A stretch of DNA of 64,000 nucleotides from assembly GCF_004792665.1 (NCBI RefSeq), contig NZ_SRZX01000011.1, positions 1-64,000 of the forward strand. The letters run 5' to 3'. This document shows, in pieces, positions 5,864 to 15,240 of this stretch (position 1 is its first letter; each line of letters begins with the position of its first letter). Origin of the DNA: Marinobacter orientalis. Lineage in GTDB: Bacteria; Pseudomonadota; Gammaproteobacteria; Pseudomonadales; Oleiphilaceae. Made by a program: the position numbers and the translations under genes. The notes beneath the pieces were generated by a model. The model was not told the DNA's origin, made no database searches, and saw nothing but the letters and a program-made list of their open reading frames with translations.

Positions 5864-8458
5864 ATGGCAGGAATGGACCAGCAATACAATCCCCGCGATG
5901 TTGAACAGCAAGCCCGCACCTACTGGGAAGAAAATAACACCTTCACGGTGAAGGAAGAACCGGGCAAGCCCAAATATTATTGCCTGTCCATGTTCCCCTA
6001 CCCCAGCGGCAAACTGCACATGGGGCACGTACGCAACTACACCATCGGCGACGTGATTTCCCGCTACCAGCGCATGCAGGGTAAAAACGTCATGCAGCCC
6101 ATGGGCTGGGACGCTTTCGGCCTGCCTGCCGAGAACGCCGCCATTGCCAACAAGACCGCGCCGGCAAAGTGGACGCACGCCAATATTGCCTACATGAAAA
6201 ACCAGCTCAAACAACTGGGCTTCGGTTACGACTGGAACCGCGAGCTGGCCACCTGCAAGCCGGACTACTATCGCTGGGAGCAGTGGTTCTTTGCCCGCCT
6301 GTACGAGAAAGGCCTGGTGTACAAAAAAATGTCCACCGTTAACTGGGACCCCATCGATCAGACCGTGCTGGCCAACGAACAGGTGGTTGACGGTCGCGGC
6401 TGGCGCTCGGGCGCCCTGGTCGAGCAGAAGAAAATCCCCCAGTGGTTTATCCGTATCACCGACTACGCAGAAGAACTGCTGAACGATCTGGACGAGCTGG
6501 AAGACTGGCCCGAACAGGTCAAGACCATGCAGCGCAACTGGATCGGCAAATCCATCGGTACCGAGCTGTATTTCCCGCTCAAGGGCCGTGACGATGCGCT
6601 GGACGTCTATACCACCCGTCCGGACACCTTGATGGGGGTGACCTATATGGCGGTAGCGGCAGAACACCCCATTGCCAAAACCGCGTCCGAGCGTTACCGG
6701 GAAGTCGCAGAATTTGTCGAGCAGTGCCGCAACAGCAAGGTTGCCGAAGCCGATATGGCGACAATGGAAAAAAAGGGCATCGATACCGGCTACAAGGCCA
6801 TCCATCCGCTGACCCTGGAAGAGATTCCGGTTTACGTCGCCAATTTCGTGCTGATGGAATACGGCACCGGCGCACTTATGGCAGTGCCTGCTCATGATGA
6901 TCGGGACCACGAATTCGCCATCAAATACCGGCTGCCGATCAAACAGGTTATCGCGCCCGCTGATAATCGCGAGATCGATACCCAGGAAGAAGCTTTCACC
7001 GAGAAGGGCATCCTGGTGTCGTCCGGCAAATACAGCGGCCTGACCAGCGCGGAAGCCTTTGACGCCATCGCCGACTATCTGGAAGAGAACGGCATCGGCA
7101 CGCGCACGGTCAACTATCGTCTCCGCGACTGGGGCGTATCGCGCCAGCGCTACTGGGGCGCACCGATTCCGATGATGACCCTGGAAGACGGCAGCGAACG
7201 CCCCGTCCCCGACGACCAGCTGCCGGTCATCCTGCCTGAGGACGTGACCATGGACGGCGTTCAGTCACCCCTCAAGGCAGATCCGGAGTGGGCAAAAACC
7301 AGCTATGAAGGCCAGCCTGCCACACTCGAAACCGATACTTTCGATACCTTCATGGAGTCGTCCTGGTATTACGCGCGCTTCTGCAGCCCCAATTACGACA
7401 AGGGCATGCTGGACCCGGCTGCCGCCAACTACTGGCTGCCGGTCGACCAGTATATTGGTGGTATCGAACATGCCATTCTGCACCTGCTGTACGCGCGTTT
7501 CTTCCACAAACTGCTGCGGGACGTGGGCCTGGTAAACAGCTCCGAGCCTTTTAACCGTCTGCTGTGCCAGGGCATGGTACTGGCGGAGACCTATTACCGT
7601 GAAGACGGCAACGGCGGCAAGGTATGGATATCCCCTGCGGATGTGATCACCGAAAAGGACGACAAAGGCCAGATTATTGGTGCCGTTCATAAGGACGACG
7701 GACAGCCGGTGGTGTCCGGTGGTGTGACCAAGATGTCCAAGTCCAAGAATAACGGTATTGACCCGCAGGCCATCATTGACGAGCACGGTGCCGACACTGT
7801 TCGCCTGTTCATGATGTTCGCCGCGCCTCCGGAGCAGTCACTGGAATGGTCCGACAGCGGCGTTGAGGGTGCCCACCGTTTCCTCAAGCGCCTGTGGCGT
7901 ATGGTCAGCGAGCACACCGCGAACGGCACGACTCCGACCCTGGACAGCGCCAACCTTGACGAGGGCCAGCGCAACCTTCGCCGTAAAACCCACGAAACCA
8001 TCGCCAAGGTCAGTGACGACATCAGCCGCCGGCTGACGTTCAACACCTCCATTGCCGCGGTCATGGAGCTGTTGAACGAAGCTGGCAAACTGGGCGACGA
8101 CGAGCCGCAAAGCCGTGCCGTGCGACAGGAAGCCCTGGATACCGCCGTGCTCATGCTATCGCCCATTGTTCCGCATATCTGCCACCAGCTATGGCAGGCA
8201 TTGGGGCACGAAGAGCCAATTGTGGACGCCTCCTGGCCCACCGCCGACAAGGACGCCATGATTCGCAGCGAAATCCAGATTGTGCTTCAGGTAAACGGCA
8301 AGGTGCGGGCCAAGGCGGACGTTCCGGCGGACATTGAAAAAGACGCCCTGGAAGACCTCGCCCTGAAAAACGAAAATGTCATTCGCTTTACCGAAGGCAA
8401 GACCGTTCGCAAGGTTATCGTTGTGCCGGGCAAACTGGTCAACGTGGTGGCCAACTGA
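5864..8458 (+). CDS. leuS: Leucyl-tRNA synthetase
   Basis: Class I aminoacyl-tRNA synthetase of about 864 residues. The HIGH motif appears as HMGH near residue 53 (KLHMGHVRNYTIGD) and KMSKS near 623 (TKMSKSKNNG). A CP1 editing domain lies between about 220 and 420 (TTRPDTLMGVTYMAV). The ATG at 5864 gives MAGMDQQYNPRD. An in-frame TTG at 5858 is better spaced from AGGG (5849-5852), and an ATG at 5873 better matches the length of homologues, so the start is uncertain by five residues. First gene of a leuS-lptE-holA operon. Confidence 0.97.
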   Translation: MAGMDQQYNPRDVEQQARTYWEENNTFTVKEEPGKPKYYCLSMFPYPSGKLHMGHVRNYTIGDVISRYQRMQGKNVMQPMGWDAFGLPAENAAIANKTAPAKWTHANIAYMKNQLKQLGFGYDWNRELATCKPDYYRWEQWFFARLYEKGLVYKKMSTVNWDPIDQTVLANEQVVDGRGWRSGALVEQKKIPQWFIRITDYAEELLNDLDELEDWPEQVKTMQRNWIGKSIGTELYFPLKGRDDALDVYTTRPDTLMGVTYMAVAAEHPIAKTASERYREVAEFVEQCRNSKVAEADMATMEKKGIDTGYKAIHPLTLEEIPVYVANFVLMEYGTGALMAVPAHDDRDHEFAIKYRLPIKQVIAPADNREIDTQEEAFTEKGILVSSGKYSGLTSAEAFDAIADYLEENGIGTRTVNYRLRDWGVSRQRYWGAPIPMMTLEDGSERPVPDDQLPVILPEDVTMDGVQSPLKADPEWAKTSYEGQPATLETDTFDTFMESSWYYARFCSPNYDKGMLDPAAANYWLPVDQYIGGIEHAILHLLYARFFHKLLRDVGLVNSSEPFNRLLCQGMVLAETYYREDGNGGKVWISPADVITEKDDKGQIIGAVHKDDGQPVVSGGVTKMSKSKNNGIDPQAIIDEHGADTVRLFMMFAAPPEQSLEWSDSGVEGAHRFLKRLWRMVSEHTANGTTPTLDSANLDEGQRNLRRKTHETIAKVSDDISRRLTFNTSIAAVMELLNEAGKLGDDEPQSRAVRQEALDTAVLMLSPIVPHICHQLWQALGHEEPIVDASWPTADKDAMIRSEIQIVLQVNGKVRAKADVPADIEKDALEDLALKNENVIRFTEGKTVRKVIVVPGKLVNVVAN

Positions 8459-8459
8459 T

Positions 8460-9035
8460 ATGCAACCGGCGGCCGGTTCACTGATGCGTCCTGTGGCGGT
8501 AACACTCCTGGCCCTGCTGGTTGCAGGGTGCGGATTCCAGCTACGGGGCGCACCACCGGTGTCATCAGCTTTACAGCCATTGGCCGTGAATTGCGCGGCT
8601 AATGTGCCGGAACAACTTTGCAACGGGGTTCAGGAGCAATTGGAGCTCGGCCGGATTGAGCTGAAAGCGGCTGCCGAGGCGGATTTTGTGCTCAAAATCC
8701 GTAACTTCAGCCAGGATCGGAGAGCCAGTGCCATCACCGTCCGTGCAGCTGCCGACGAGATTACCCTGCGACATGCCGTTGACATCGAAGTAATCACCGC
8801 AGACAACATCCCGCTGATTGAGCCGGCCAGACTTACAAGCAGTGAAACGTTTCGCTACGACGAATCCAACGTGCTGGCCAAACAACGGGAAGAGGACGAT
8901 TTGCAGCAAAAGCTCTACGATCGCCTGGCACAACAGATCATCTTTCGCCTGGCCCCGATCGACGAAGAACGCATTGAACGCATGCGGCGGGAAGCGGAAG
9001 AGGCCCGCAGCGAAGACCCTGAGCCCTCGTCATGA
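8460..9035 (+). CDS. lptE: LPS-assembly lipoprotein LptE
   Basis: Outer-membrane lipoprotein that plugs the LptD barrel and helps place lipopolysaccharide in the outer leaflet. The N-terminus is a lipoprotein signal with lipobox LVAGC followed by GFQLRG, the usual start of mature LptE. It lies directly after leuS (one base gap) and before holA, the conserved order in gammaproteobacteria. The ATG at 8460 or the one at 8484 (MRPVAV) could be the true start. The C-terminus is charged and glutamate-rich. Confidence 0.93.
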   Translation: MQPAAGSLMRPVAVTLLALLVAGCGFQLRGAPPVSSALQPLAVNCAANVPEQLCNGVQEQLELGRIELKAAAEADFVLKIRNFSQDRRASAITVRAAADEITLRHAVDIEVITADNIPLIEPARLTSSETFRYDESNVLAKQREEDDLQQKLYDRLAQQIIFRLAPIDEERIERMRREAEEARSEDPEPSS

Positions 9036-10039
9036 AGACGCAGGCGCACCAGTTGCCCCAGCTACTGCAGAAAGGCCTGTCCCCGGTCTATCTGATATCG
9101 GGGGATGAGCCATTGCTGGTTCAGGAATGCTGCGACCAGGTCCGCAAGGCTGCCCGTGAGGCCGGCTTTGAAGACCGGGTTACCTTCCACGCGGACCAGC
9201 AACTGGACTGGAACAGGGTCGGCGAGGAACTCGGCGCGCTCTCACTGTTCGCCGAAAAGCGCCGCATTGAAATACACCTTCCCACAGGCAAGCTCGGGGA
9301 TGGCCGCGCGGTTATGGAGAGCACGCTGCAGAATCCATCGGATGACATCATCCTGCTGTTGATCAGTGCCCGCCTCGATGCGGCTGAAACCCGCCGCAAA
9401 TGGTACAAGGAACTCCAGAACCAGGGCGTGCATGTGCCGGTGTGGCCCATTGATGCGGACAGGTTTTCGGGATGGCTGCAACAACGGGCCCGCAATCATG
9501 GCCTCAGCCTGACCCGTGGTGCCCTGGCGATGCTTGCGGAACGCCTGGAGGGCAACCTGCTGGCTGCAAGCCAGGAACTGGACCGCCTGGCGCTGCTGGG
9601 CTCCGGTACTACCATTGACGAAGAAATGGTGGAGCAGGCTGTTCAGGACAGCTCCCGCTTTAACGGGTTCGAGCTGGTAACGGAACTGCTTGCTGGCAGA
9701 GCCACCCATGCCCGGAAAATCATCGGTGTACTGCAGCAGGAAGGTGAAAACCCGCTGGGTCTTTTGACTGTGCTCTCCCGGGATCTGAACCTGACCATGG
9801 AACTGAACATTGCTACAGCCAAACGCGAGAACACTGCCGGTTTCCTGAAAAAGCGGGGGGTGTTCCAGCCGCAGCGCGCGAAAGCCGTAGAGCAGGCGGC
9901 CAGGCGCCTGAACCGCCGCCAGCTTATGACAGCGCTGGAGCTTTGCAGTGCCACTGATCGTGCCGCCAAGGGCTTTGACAGCCTGTCTCCCTGGCATCAC
10001 CTGCAGGACATGATCACCCTGCTGGCCAGGCCCGCCTGA
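9032..10039 (+). CDS. holA: DNA polymerase III subunit delta
   Basis: A 335-residue clamp-loader subunit that opens the beta clamp. The N-terminal part (LPQLLQKGLSPVYLISGDEP) is the degenerate AAA+ fold typical of HolA, and the C-terminal helical domain (RDLNLTMELN) is the collar region. It overlaps the lptE 3' end by 4 bases (ATGA), indicating coupled translation. Length matches the family (about 340). Confidence 0.95.
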   Translation: MKTQAHQLPQLLQKGLSPVYLISGDEPLLVQECCDQVRKAAREAGFEDRVTFHADQQLDWNRVGEELGALSLFAEKRRIEIHLPTGKLGDGRAVMESTLQNPSDDIILLLISARLDAAETRRKWYKELQNQGVHVPVWPIDADRFSGWLQQRARNHGLSLTRGALAMLAERLEGNLLAASQELDRLALLGSGTTIDEEMVEQAVQDSSRFNGFELVTELLAGRATHARKIIGVLQQEGENPLGLLTVLSRDLNLTMELNIATAKRENTAGFLKKRGVFQPQRAKAVEQAARRLNRRQLMTALELCSATDRAAKGFDSLSPWHHLQDMITLLARPA

Positions 10040-10139
10040 TCCATATCAAAACCATCGCGATCCGCGCCAGTCCCGCTTGACAGTTTTTCACGTTCGGTAG
10101 CATGGTATAGTCTTCAAGCCATCAAAGGAGGTGTGTGAT

Positions 10140-10403
10140 ATGAGTTTCCAGGATGATCTGAAGCAGCTGTCGGAAAAGATAAAACAGTATCGTGACGAAG
10201 CCCGGGTACAGATGCATCTGGCCAGGGAAGACGTGAGAGACGAATGGGATGACCTGGAAAAGGACTGGGAGCGTTTTCGCGGCAAGCTCGACAGCGTTCT
10301 GCATGACGCTGATGATGCGTCAAAAGAGGCGCGCCAGACTGCCCACAAGCTTGGCGAAGACCTCAAGTCCGGCTACCAGAGTATCCGTAGCCGGCTCAAG
10401 TAA
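10140..10403 (+). CDS. Small charged coiled-coil protein, unknown function
   Basis: An 87-residue protein, MSFQDDLKQLSEKI onward, almost entirely charged amphipathic helix (heptad-like spacing, many D/E/K/R). It has no signal peptide, membrane segment or cysteine. The ribosome binding site AAAGGAGG at 10123-10130 is one of the strongest in the window, suggesting high expression. An in-frame GTG at 10131 is too close to it. I do not recognise a named family; the composition resembles small stress or granule-associated helical proteins, which is only an impression. Confidence 0.8.
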   Translation: MSFQDDLKQLSEKIKQYRDEARVQMHLAREDVRDEWDDLEKDWERFRGKLDSVLHDADDASKEARQTAHKLGEDLKSGYQSIRSRLK

Positions 10404-10589
10404 AGTGTAAACCGGTTAACAGATTGCTACAAATACCCACCAGCAGGCTCTTTTCAAAAAGGGCCTCTGTGCCATACTTCTCATTGGAAGTGAATGAAGC
10501 GTCATTTTCCTGCCTGACCCGGCCATCGAGCACCCATTCATGGCCCATCAGCAAAGCCACTTCTGAACACCGGGAGGTACAAATGGCCT

Positions 10590-11225
10590 ATGAAAACTCT
10601 GACCGTCTTCCTGTTAACCCTCTCCGTATTGCTCGCTTCCTCGCTGGTCAGTAGCCAGAACACCCGCTTCAGCGACCCGGAAACGGTGGTCCAGAACGAA
10701 TTCTGGGGGAAGCTCCACGCCCGGGGCGGAACCTCCTTCTTTTGTGAAACCCCCTTCACCAGCAAGGGTTTCTTGCTGACGGAGGGTTACATCTACCCGC
10801 TGGCTCAGGTCCGCAGCGCCCTTGATTGTGGCACGACGAGCCAGTGTGCCAACCACGACCGATACCGGCAAATTGCTTCTGACCTTCACAACATGGTGCC
10901 GGTTCGCAATCGTATCGAAATGAGGCGGCGCAATGCCCGTTACGAGGAACTGGGCTCGACCGGCAAGCCGGATGAATGTGACATTCGTGAAAGCGCCCAG
11001 TTCTTTGAGCCTCCGCACCGTGTAAAAGGCGACGTCGCCAGAACCGTCGCCTACATGGTTGATACCTATGACCTGCCCTGGGCGGGAGCTAGCGGGGTAT
11101 TCAAAAGCTGGAACCGGATGGATCCTCCGGATGACCGGGAACTGACCCGTCATCGCCAGGTCGCCGAGATCCAGGGCAACGAAAACTCCTTCGTACTGGA
11201 ACCCGGCAGACTGGAAAATCTCTGA
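10590..11225 (+). CDS. Secreted endonuclease I family protein
   Basis: A 211-residue protein with a Sec signal peptide (MKTLTVFLLTLSVLLASSLVSS) and the endonuclease I (EndA/Vvn type) signatures: CDIR..., PPHRVKGDVARTVAYMVDTY and EIQGNENSFV near the C-terminus. These enzymes cut double-stranded DNA in the periplasm or outside the cell with a beta-beta-alpha-metal site. The nearest ribosome binding site (GGGAGG, 10572-10577) is 12 bases from this ATG but 5 from an out-of-frame ATG at 10583, which opens a 23-codon overlapping ORF. The signal peptide supports 10590 as the true start. Confidence 0.88.
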   Translation: MKTLTVFLLTLSVLLASSLVSSQNTRFSDPETVVQNEFWGKLHARGGTSFFCETPFTSKGFLLTEGYIYPLAQVRSALDCGTTSQCANHDRYRQIASDLHNMVPVRNRIEMRRRNARYEELGSTGKPDECDIRESAQFFEPPHRVKGDVARTVAYMVDTYDLPWAGASGVFKSWNRMDPPDDRELTRHRQVAEIQGNENSFVLEPGRLENL

Positions 11226-11245
11226 CGCAATATCCTCGCCCATGA

Positions 11246-11284
11246 AAAAGGCAGGCCCCGGTTACTTTATGGAGCCTGCCTTTT
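11246..11284. terminator. Bidirectional intrinsic terminator
   Basis: The stem AAAAGGCAGGC (11246-11256) pairs with GCCTGCCTTTT (11274-11284) around a 17-base loop. A/T runs on both sides serve the endonuclease gene on plus and the acyl-CoA dehydrogenase on minus. Confidence 0.85.
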
Positions 11285-11310
11285 CAACTCACCATTTTGT
11301 CCCGGAAGGA

Positions 11311-13101
11311 TCAGAATTCCTCGGCCGTCAGCGCCATCATGGAGCCGCTACCACTGCGGATGCCCTCGGCGAGCGCAACTGTCTTCGGTAACAGGCGATC
11401 GAAGTAGAAACGCGCAGTCTTCATCTTGCCGGTGTAGAAGCCGGAGGTATCACCTTCCGCTTTCGGAGCCGCTGCCTTTACCATTTTTGCCCACATATAA
11501 CCCAGGGCGGTCAGGCCGAACAGGTCCAGGTAATCAACCGAAGCCGCACCGACCGCATCGGGATTGTCGCCAGCCTGACTGATCACATGCTCGGTCACAT
11601 CAGACAGACGCTCGAAGGCGGCTGCCAGCGGCTCAAGGAAGGGACGCAGGGTTTCGTCGCCGCTGTTCTCTTCGATGAATGTGGCGACATCCTCGGCAAA
11701 CAGTTCATACAGTCTGCCCTGGGTGCCGACGACCTTCCGGCCCATCAGGTCCAGCGCCTGGATGCCGTTGGTGCCTTCGTAGATCTGGGTGATACGGCAG
11801 TCGCGAACCAGCTGCTCCTGGCCCCACTCGCGGATAAAGCCGTGGCCGCCGAAAACCTGCTGGCCCATGATACAGGCATCCAGGCCACGATCGGTGAGGA
11901 AGGCTTTTGCCACCGGAGTCAGCAGTGCCACCATGCCTTCGGCATGTTTTCGTCGCTGCTGGTCTTCCGAATACTTGGAGATATCCAGCCACTTGGCCAC
12001 GTAGGTAGAGAAAGCGCGACCGCCTTCCACATAACCTTTCATGGTCAGCAGCATGCGGCGCACGTCGGGGTGAACCAGAATCGGGTCAGCGGCTTTTTCA
12101 GGCTGTTGGGCACCGCTAGGAGCACGGCTCTGGATACGTTCCAGGGCATATTCGCGGGCACTCTGCAGGGAGGCTTCGGCAGCGCCAATGCCCTGGACGC
12201 CGACACCCAGGCGTTCATAGTTCATCATGGTGAACATGGCGGCCAGGCCTTTGTTCTCCTCGCCAACCAGCCAGCCCCTGGCACCATCGAAGTTCATCAC
12301 ACAGGTGGCGGAGCCCTTGATGCCCATCTTTTTCTCGAGGGAGCCGCAGCTCAGGCTGTTGCGCTCACCGAGTGAACCATCCTCATTTACTTCAAACTTG
12401 GGCACCAGGAACATCGAGATACCCTTGGGTCCCCTGGGCGCGTCGGGCAGCTTGGCCAGCACAAGATGGATAATGTTCTCCGCCATGTCGTGCTCGCCCC
12501 AGGTGATAAAAATCTTGGTACCAGTCACCCTGAAGGAGCCATCGTCGTTAGGCTGGGCTTTGGTGCGGATGATACCCAGGTCAGTACCTGCATGGGGCTC
12601 GGTCAGATCCATGGCCCCTGACCAGACTCCGGAGTACATGTTAGGCAGGTACTTTTCCTTGAGCTCCTGACTGCCATGAGCGTCCAGGGCCAGGCAGGCA
12701 CCTGCGGTCAGCATGGGGGCAAGGCCAAAGGCCATATTGGCCGCCTGCATCATTTCCTCGAACTGGGCCACCAGTGTTTTCGGCATGCCCATGCCACCGA
12801 ATTCCGGGTTGCCACCCAAACCGACCCAGCCACCCTCAACGATGGTCTGGTAAGCCTCACGGAAACCTTCCGGTGTGGACACTTCGCCATCATTCCACTT
12901 GCAACCCTGTTCGTCACCCTCGCGATTCAGGGGAGCCAGCACACCACTGGTAATTTTCCCCGCCTCTTCCAGGATGGCGTCGGCGGTGTCCGGATCAACG
13001 TTCTCCGCCACTTTCGGCAGCGACGCCCACAGGGCCGGTGCGTCGAAAACTTCGTTCAGGACAAAGCGCATGTCACGTAAAGGTGCCTGATAATCAGCCA
13101 T
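11311..13101 (-). CDS. Acyl-CoA dehydrogenase, long (FadE/DmdC-like) type, copy 1
   Basis: A 596-residue FAD enzyme for the first beta-oxidation step. N-terminal, middle (DLTEPHAGTDLGIIRTKA) and C-terminal acyl-CoA dehydrogenase domains are followed by a C-terminal extension. The candidate catalytic glutamate is in QIYEGTNGIQALDL, about residue 440. This 600-residue class includes Pseudomonas PA0506/PA0508-like enzymes and 3-methylmercaptopropionyl-CoA dehydrogenases; substrate cannot be told from sequence. GGAGAG lies 6 bases upstream of the ATG. It is a close relative of the next gene, but a terminator lies between them, so it probably has its own promoter. Confidence 0.92.
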   Translation of the reverse strand: MADYQAPLRDMRFVLNEVFDAPALWASLPKVAENVDPDTADAILEEAGKITSGVLAPLNREGDEQGCKWNDGEVSTPEGFREAYQTIVEGGWVGLGGNPEFGGMGMPKTLVAQFEEMMQAANMAFGLAPMLTAGACLALDAHGSQELKEKYLPNMYSGVWSGAMDLTEPHAGTDLGIIRTKAQPNDDGSFRVTGTKIFITWGEHDMAENIIHLVLAKLPDAPRGPKGISMFLVPKFEVNEDGSLGERNSLSCGSLEKKMGIKGSATCVMNFDGARGWLVGEENKGLAAMFTMMNYERLGVGVQGIGAAEASLQSAREYALERIQSRAPSGAQQPEKAADPILVHPDVRRMLLTMKGYVEGGRAFSTYVAKWLDISKYSEDQQRRKHAEGMVALLTPVAKAFLTDRGLDACIMGQQVFGGHGFIREWGQEQLVRDCRITQIYEGTNGIQALDLMGRKVVGTQGRLYELFAEDVATFIEENSGDETLRPFLEPLAAAFERLSDVTEHVISQAGDNPDAVGAASVDYLDLFGLTALGYMWAKMVKAAAPKAEGDTSGFYTGKMKTARFYFDRLLPKTVALAEGIRSGSGSMMALTAEEF

Positions 13102-13264
13102 CTAAAACTCTCCACAATTCAGTCAGTCTGCGAAGTGAACAAACGCGGGCCTGTGGCCCTGCTCACTTCCTCGGCTATGTGTCCGCTCGGTTATTTTTTA
13201 TGGTGGTTTATTCTACCCTAATGACGCCCCCAACTCATGAGGTACCGGCGGCCAATCCATGAAA

Positions 13265-13293
13265 AAAGCCCGCCTCCTGGGAGAGCGGGCTTT
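13265..13293 (-). terminator. Intrinsic terminator of the second acyl-CoA dehydrogenase gene
   Basis: The stem AAAGCCCGC (13265-13273) pairs with GCGGGCTTT (13285-13293). On the minus strand the stem runs into a six-T tract. It ends transcription of the gene at 13315-15114 before copy 1. Confidence 0.85.
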
Positions 13294-13314
13294 CTCGGTT
13301 CCCGGAAACCCGCC

Positions 13315-15114
13315 TTACAGGGCGAAGGCTTCTTCCGGCATGTCCATCAGGCTGTCGGCACCGGCCAGCATGCTCTCAGCATGTCCCCTGGTGCGCGGCA
13401 GCATACGCTTGAAGTAGAAGCGAGCTGTCTGGATCTTGGCGTTGTAGAACATTTCTTCAGTGGTTCCTTCCTCCATCCTGTCCTGCGCCACCTTGGCCAT
13501 ACGCGCCCACAGGTAGGCAAACACGGCGTAGCCGGAGTACATCAGGTAATCCACCGAGGCGGCACCCACTTCCTCACGGTTCTTCATGGCGGTCATACCG
13601 ATCTTCATGGTCAGATCGCCCCATTCCTTGTTGAGGGCTGTCAGCGGCTCGATGAATTCCCTGAGCTGCTCGTTGTCGGCGTTTTCCTTGCAGAACACGT
13701 GAACCTGTCTGGTAAAGCCCTTCAGAGACTCACCCTGGGTCATCAGAACCTTTCGACCGAGAAGATCCAGCGCCTGGATACCGGTGGTACCCTCGTAGAT
13801 CATACCGATGCGGGCGTCACGGACGTTCTGCTCCATGCCCCACTCTGAGATGAAACCGTGACCACCATACACCTGCATGCCCAGGTTGGCCGCTTCATAG
13901 CCAATCTCGGTCAGGAAGGCCTTGGCAATGGGTGTCAGGAAGCCCAGGGCTTCGTCTGCGGCCTTGCGTTCTTCCCCGGTCTTGCCTCTCTGGACAATAT
14001 CAGCCTGCTGCGCTGTCAGGTAAATCAGGGCGCGAGCACCTTCGGCCACGGCTTTCTGGGTCAGCAGCATGCGACGCACATCAGGATGAACGATGATCGG
14101 GTCCGCTATGCCTTCGGGATTCTTGGGCCCGCTCAGCGAGCGCATGGCCAGACGGTCCTTGGCATAGGTCACGGAGCCCTGTAAGCCCAGTTCGGCCGCG
14201 CCCAGGCCCTGGATAGCAGTACCGATACGGGCAACGTTCATGAATGTGAACATACAGTTCAGGCCCCTGTTTTCCGGCCCGATCAGCCAGCCCCTGGCAC
14301 CGTCAAAGTTCATCACGCAGGTGGCGTTGCCATGGATGCCCATCTTGTGTTCGATGGAACCACAGGAAACCGCATTGCGCTCACCGGCAGAGCCGTCTTC
14401 ATTCGGCAGCAGCTTGGGTACGATAAACAGGGAAATACCCTTGGTACCTTCCGGAGCACCGGGCAGACGTGCCAGTACGATATGGACAATGTTCCCGGCC
14501 ATGTCGTGCTCACCGGCAGAAATGAAGATTTTGGTTCCGGTAATGGCATAGGTGCCGTCGGCGTTGGGCTCGGCCTTGGTCCGCAGGGTGCCCAGGTCAG
14601 AGCCGCAGTGGGGCTCGGTCAGACACATGGTGCCTGTCCACTCGCCGCTGATCAGCCTGGTGAGGTAGGTCTGCTTCTGCTCTTCGGTACCATGCTCTTC
14701 GATGGTATTGGTCGCACCGTGGCTCAGGCCCGGATACATGCCAAATGACCAGTTGGCGGTACCCACCATTTCGCTCATCACCAGACCGAGAGAGCTGGGC
14801 AGGCCCTGGCCCCCGTAGTTGGGATCAGCCGTCATCGAAGGCCAGCCGCCCTCTACGTACTGCTGGTAGGCTTCCTTGAAGCCGGTCGGTGTTTTCACCC
14901 CGTCTTCGCTCCAGGTGCAGCCCTCCTTGTCGCCGACGCGGTTCAGTGGAGACAGTACCTGTTCACAGAATTTGGCACCTTCCCCGATAATGGCATCGAC
15001 CATATCCGGAGTCGCATCTTCAGCGCCTTCCAGATTGGCGTAGTGCTGCTCGCTGTCGAGCAGCTCGGTCATTACGAATTTGATATCACGCAGGGGCGCT
15101 TTGTAGTCAGGCAT
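13315..15114 (-). CDS. Acyl-CoA dehydrogenase, long (FadE/DmdC-like) type, copy 2
   Basis: A 599-residue paralogue of the gene at 11311-13101, with the same architecture and motifs (CLTEPHCGSDLGTLRTKAEP; candidate catalytic Glu in GMIYEGTTGIQALDL). The start MPDYKAPLRD at 15114 has TGAGGTGG 5 bases upstream; an in-frame GTG at 15123 overlaps that site. The promoter region carries two tandem PsrA-like boxes over a TTGACA/TATGTT promoter, which fits fatty-acid-responsive control of beta-oxidation. Substrate is not determined. Confidence 0.92.
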   Translation of the reverse strand: MPDYKAPLRDIKFVMTELLDSEQHYANLEGAEDATPDMVDAIIGEGAKFCEQVLSPLNRVGDKEGCTWSEDGVKTPTGFKEAYQQYVEGGWPSMTADPNYGGQGLPSSLGLVMSEMVGTANWSFGMYPGLSHGATNTIEEHGTEEQKQTYLTRLISGEWTGTMCLTEPHCGSDLGTLRTKAEPNADGTYAITGTKIFISAGEHDMAGNIVHIVLARLPGAPEGTKGISLFIVPKLLPNEDGSAGERNAVSCGSIEHKMGIHGNATCVMNFDGARGWLIGPENRGLNCMFTFMNVARIGTAIQGLGAAELGLQGSVTYAKDRLAMRSLSGPKNPEGIADPIIVHPDVRRMLLTQKAVAEGARALIYLTAQQADIVQRGKTGEERKAADEALGFLTPIAKAFLTEIGYEAANLGMQVYGGHGFISEWGMEQNVRDARIGMIYEGTTGIQALDLLGRKVLMTQGESLKGFTRQVHVFCKENADNEQLREFIEPLTALNKEWGDLTMKIGMTAMKNREEVGAASVDYLMYSGYAVFAYLWARMAKVAQDRMEEGTTEEMFYNAKIQTARFYFKRMLPRTRGHAESMLAGADSLMDMPEEAFAL

Positions 15115-15215
15115 GGAATCCACCTCAGGTTTTCGGTCAAAGCTGCGAAATGGTCACAGCACTCTGCCTCGGGTTTTGCTCATACGGCGCAGCATTTATT
15201 GCCGCACTGCGAATT

Positions 15216-15240
15216 AAACACTTGTTTGAAACATACGTTT
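15216..15240 (-). promoter_or_regulatory. Two tandem PsrA-like operators
   Basis: AAAC-ACTT-GTTT (15216-15227) and AAAC-ATAC-GTTT (15229-15240, preceded by G) both fit the PsrA consensus (G/C)AAAC-N2-4-GTTT(G/C) in its four-base-spacer form. PsrA is a TetR-type fatty-acid sensor that controls beta-oxidation genes. The boxes overlap the -10 region of the acyl-CoA dehydrogenase promoter. Confidence 0.65.

Noticed and set aside
10077..10111. TTGACA (10077-10082) and TATAGT (10106-10111) as a promoter for the small coiled-coil gene
   Set aside because: The spacer is 23 bases, too long for sigma-70. A TAGCAT at 10098-10103 gives 15 bases, also poor, so I did not list a promoter.
10445..10466. Hairpin AGGCTCTTTT/AAAGGGCCT after the coiled-coil gene as a terminator
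   Set aside because: No T tract follows the stem on the plus strand; left out as a feature.
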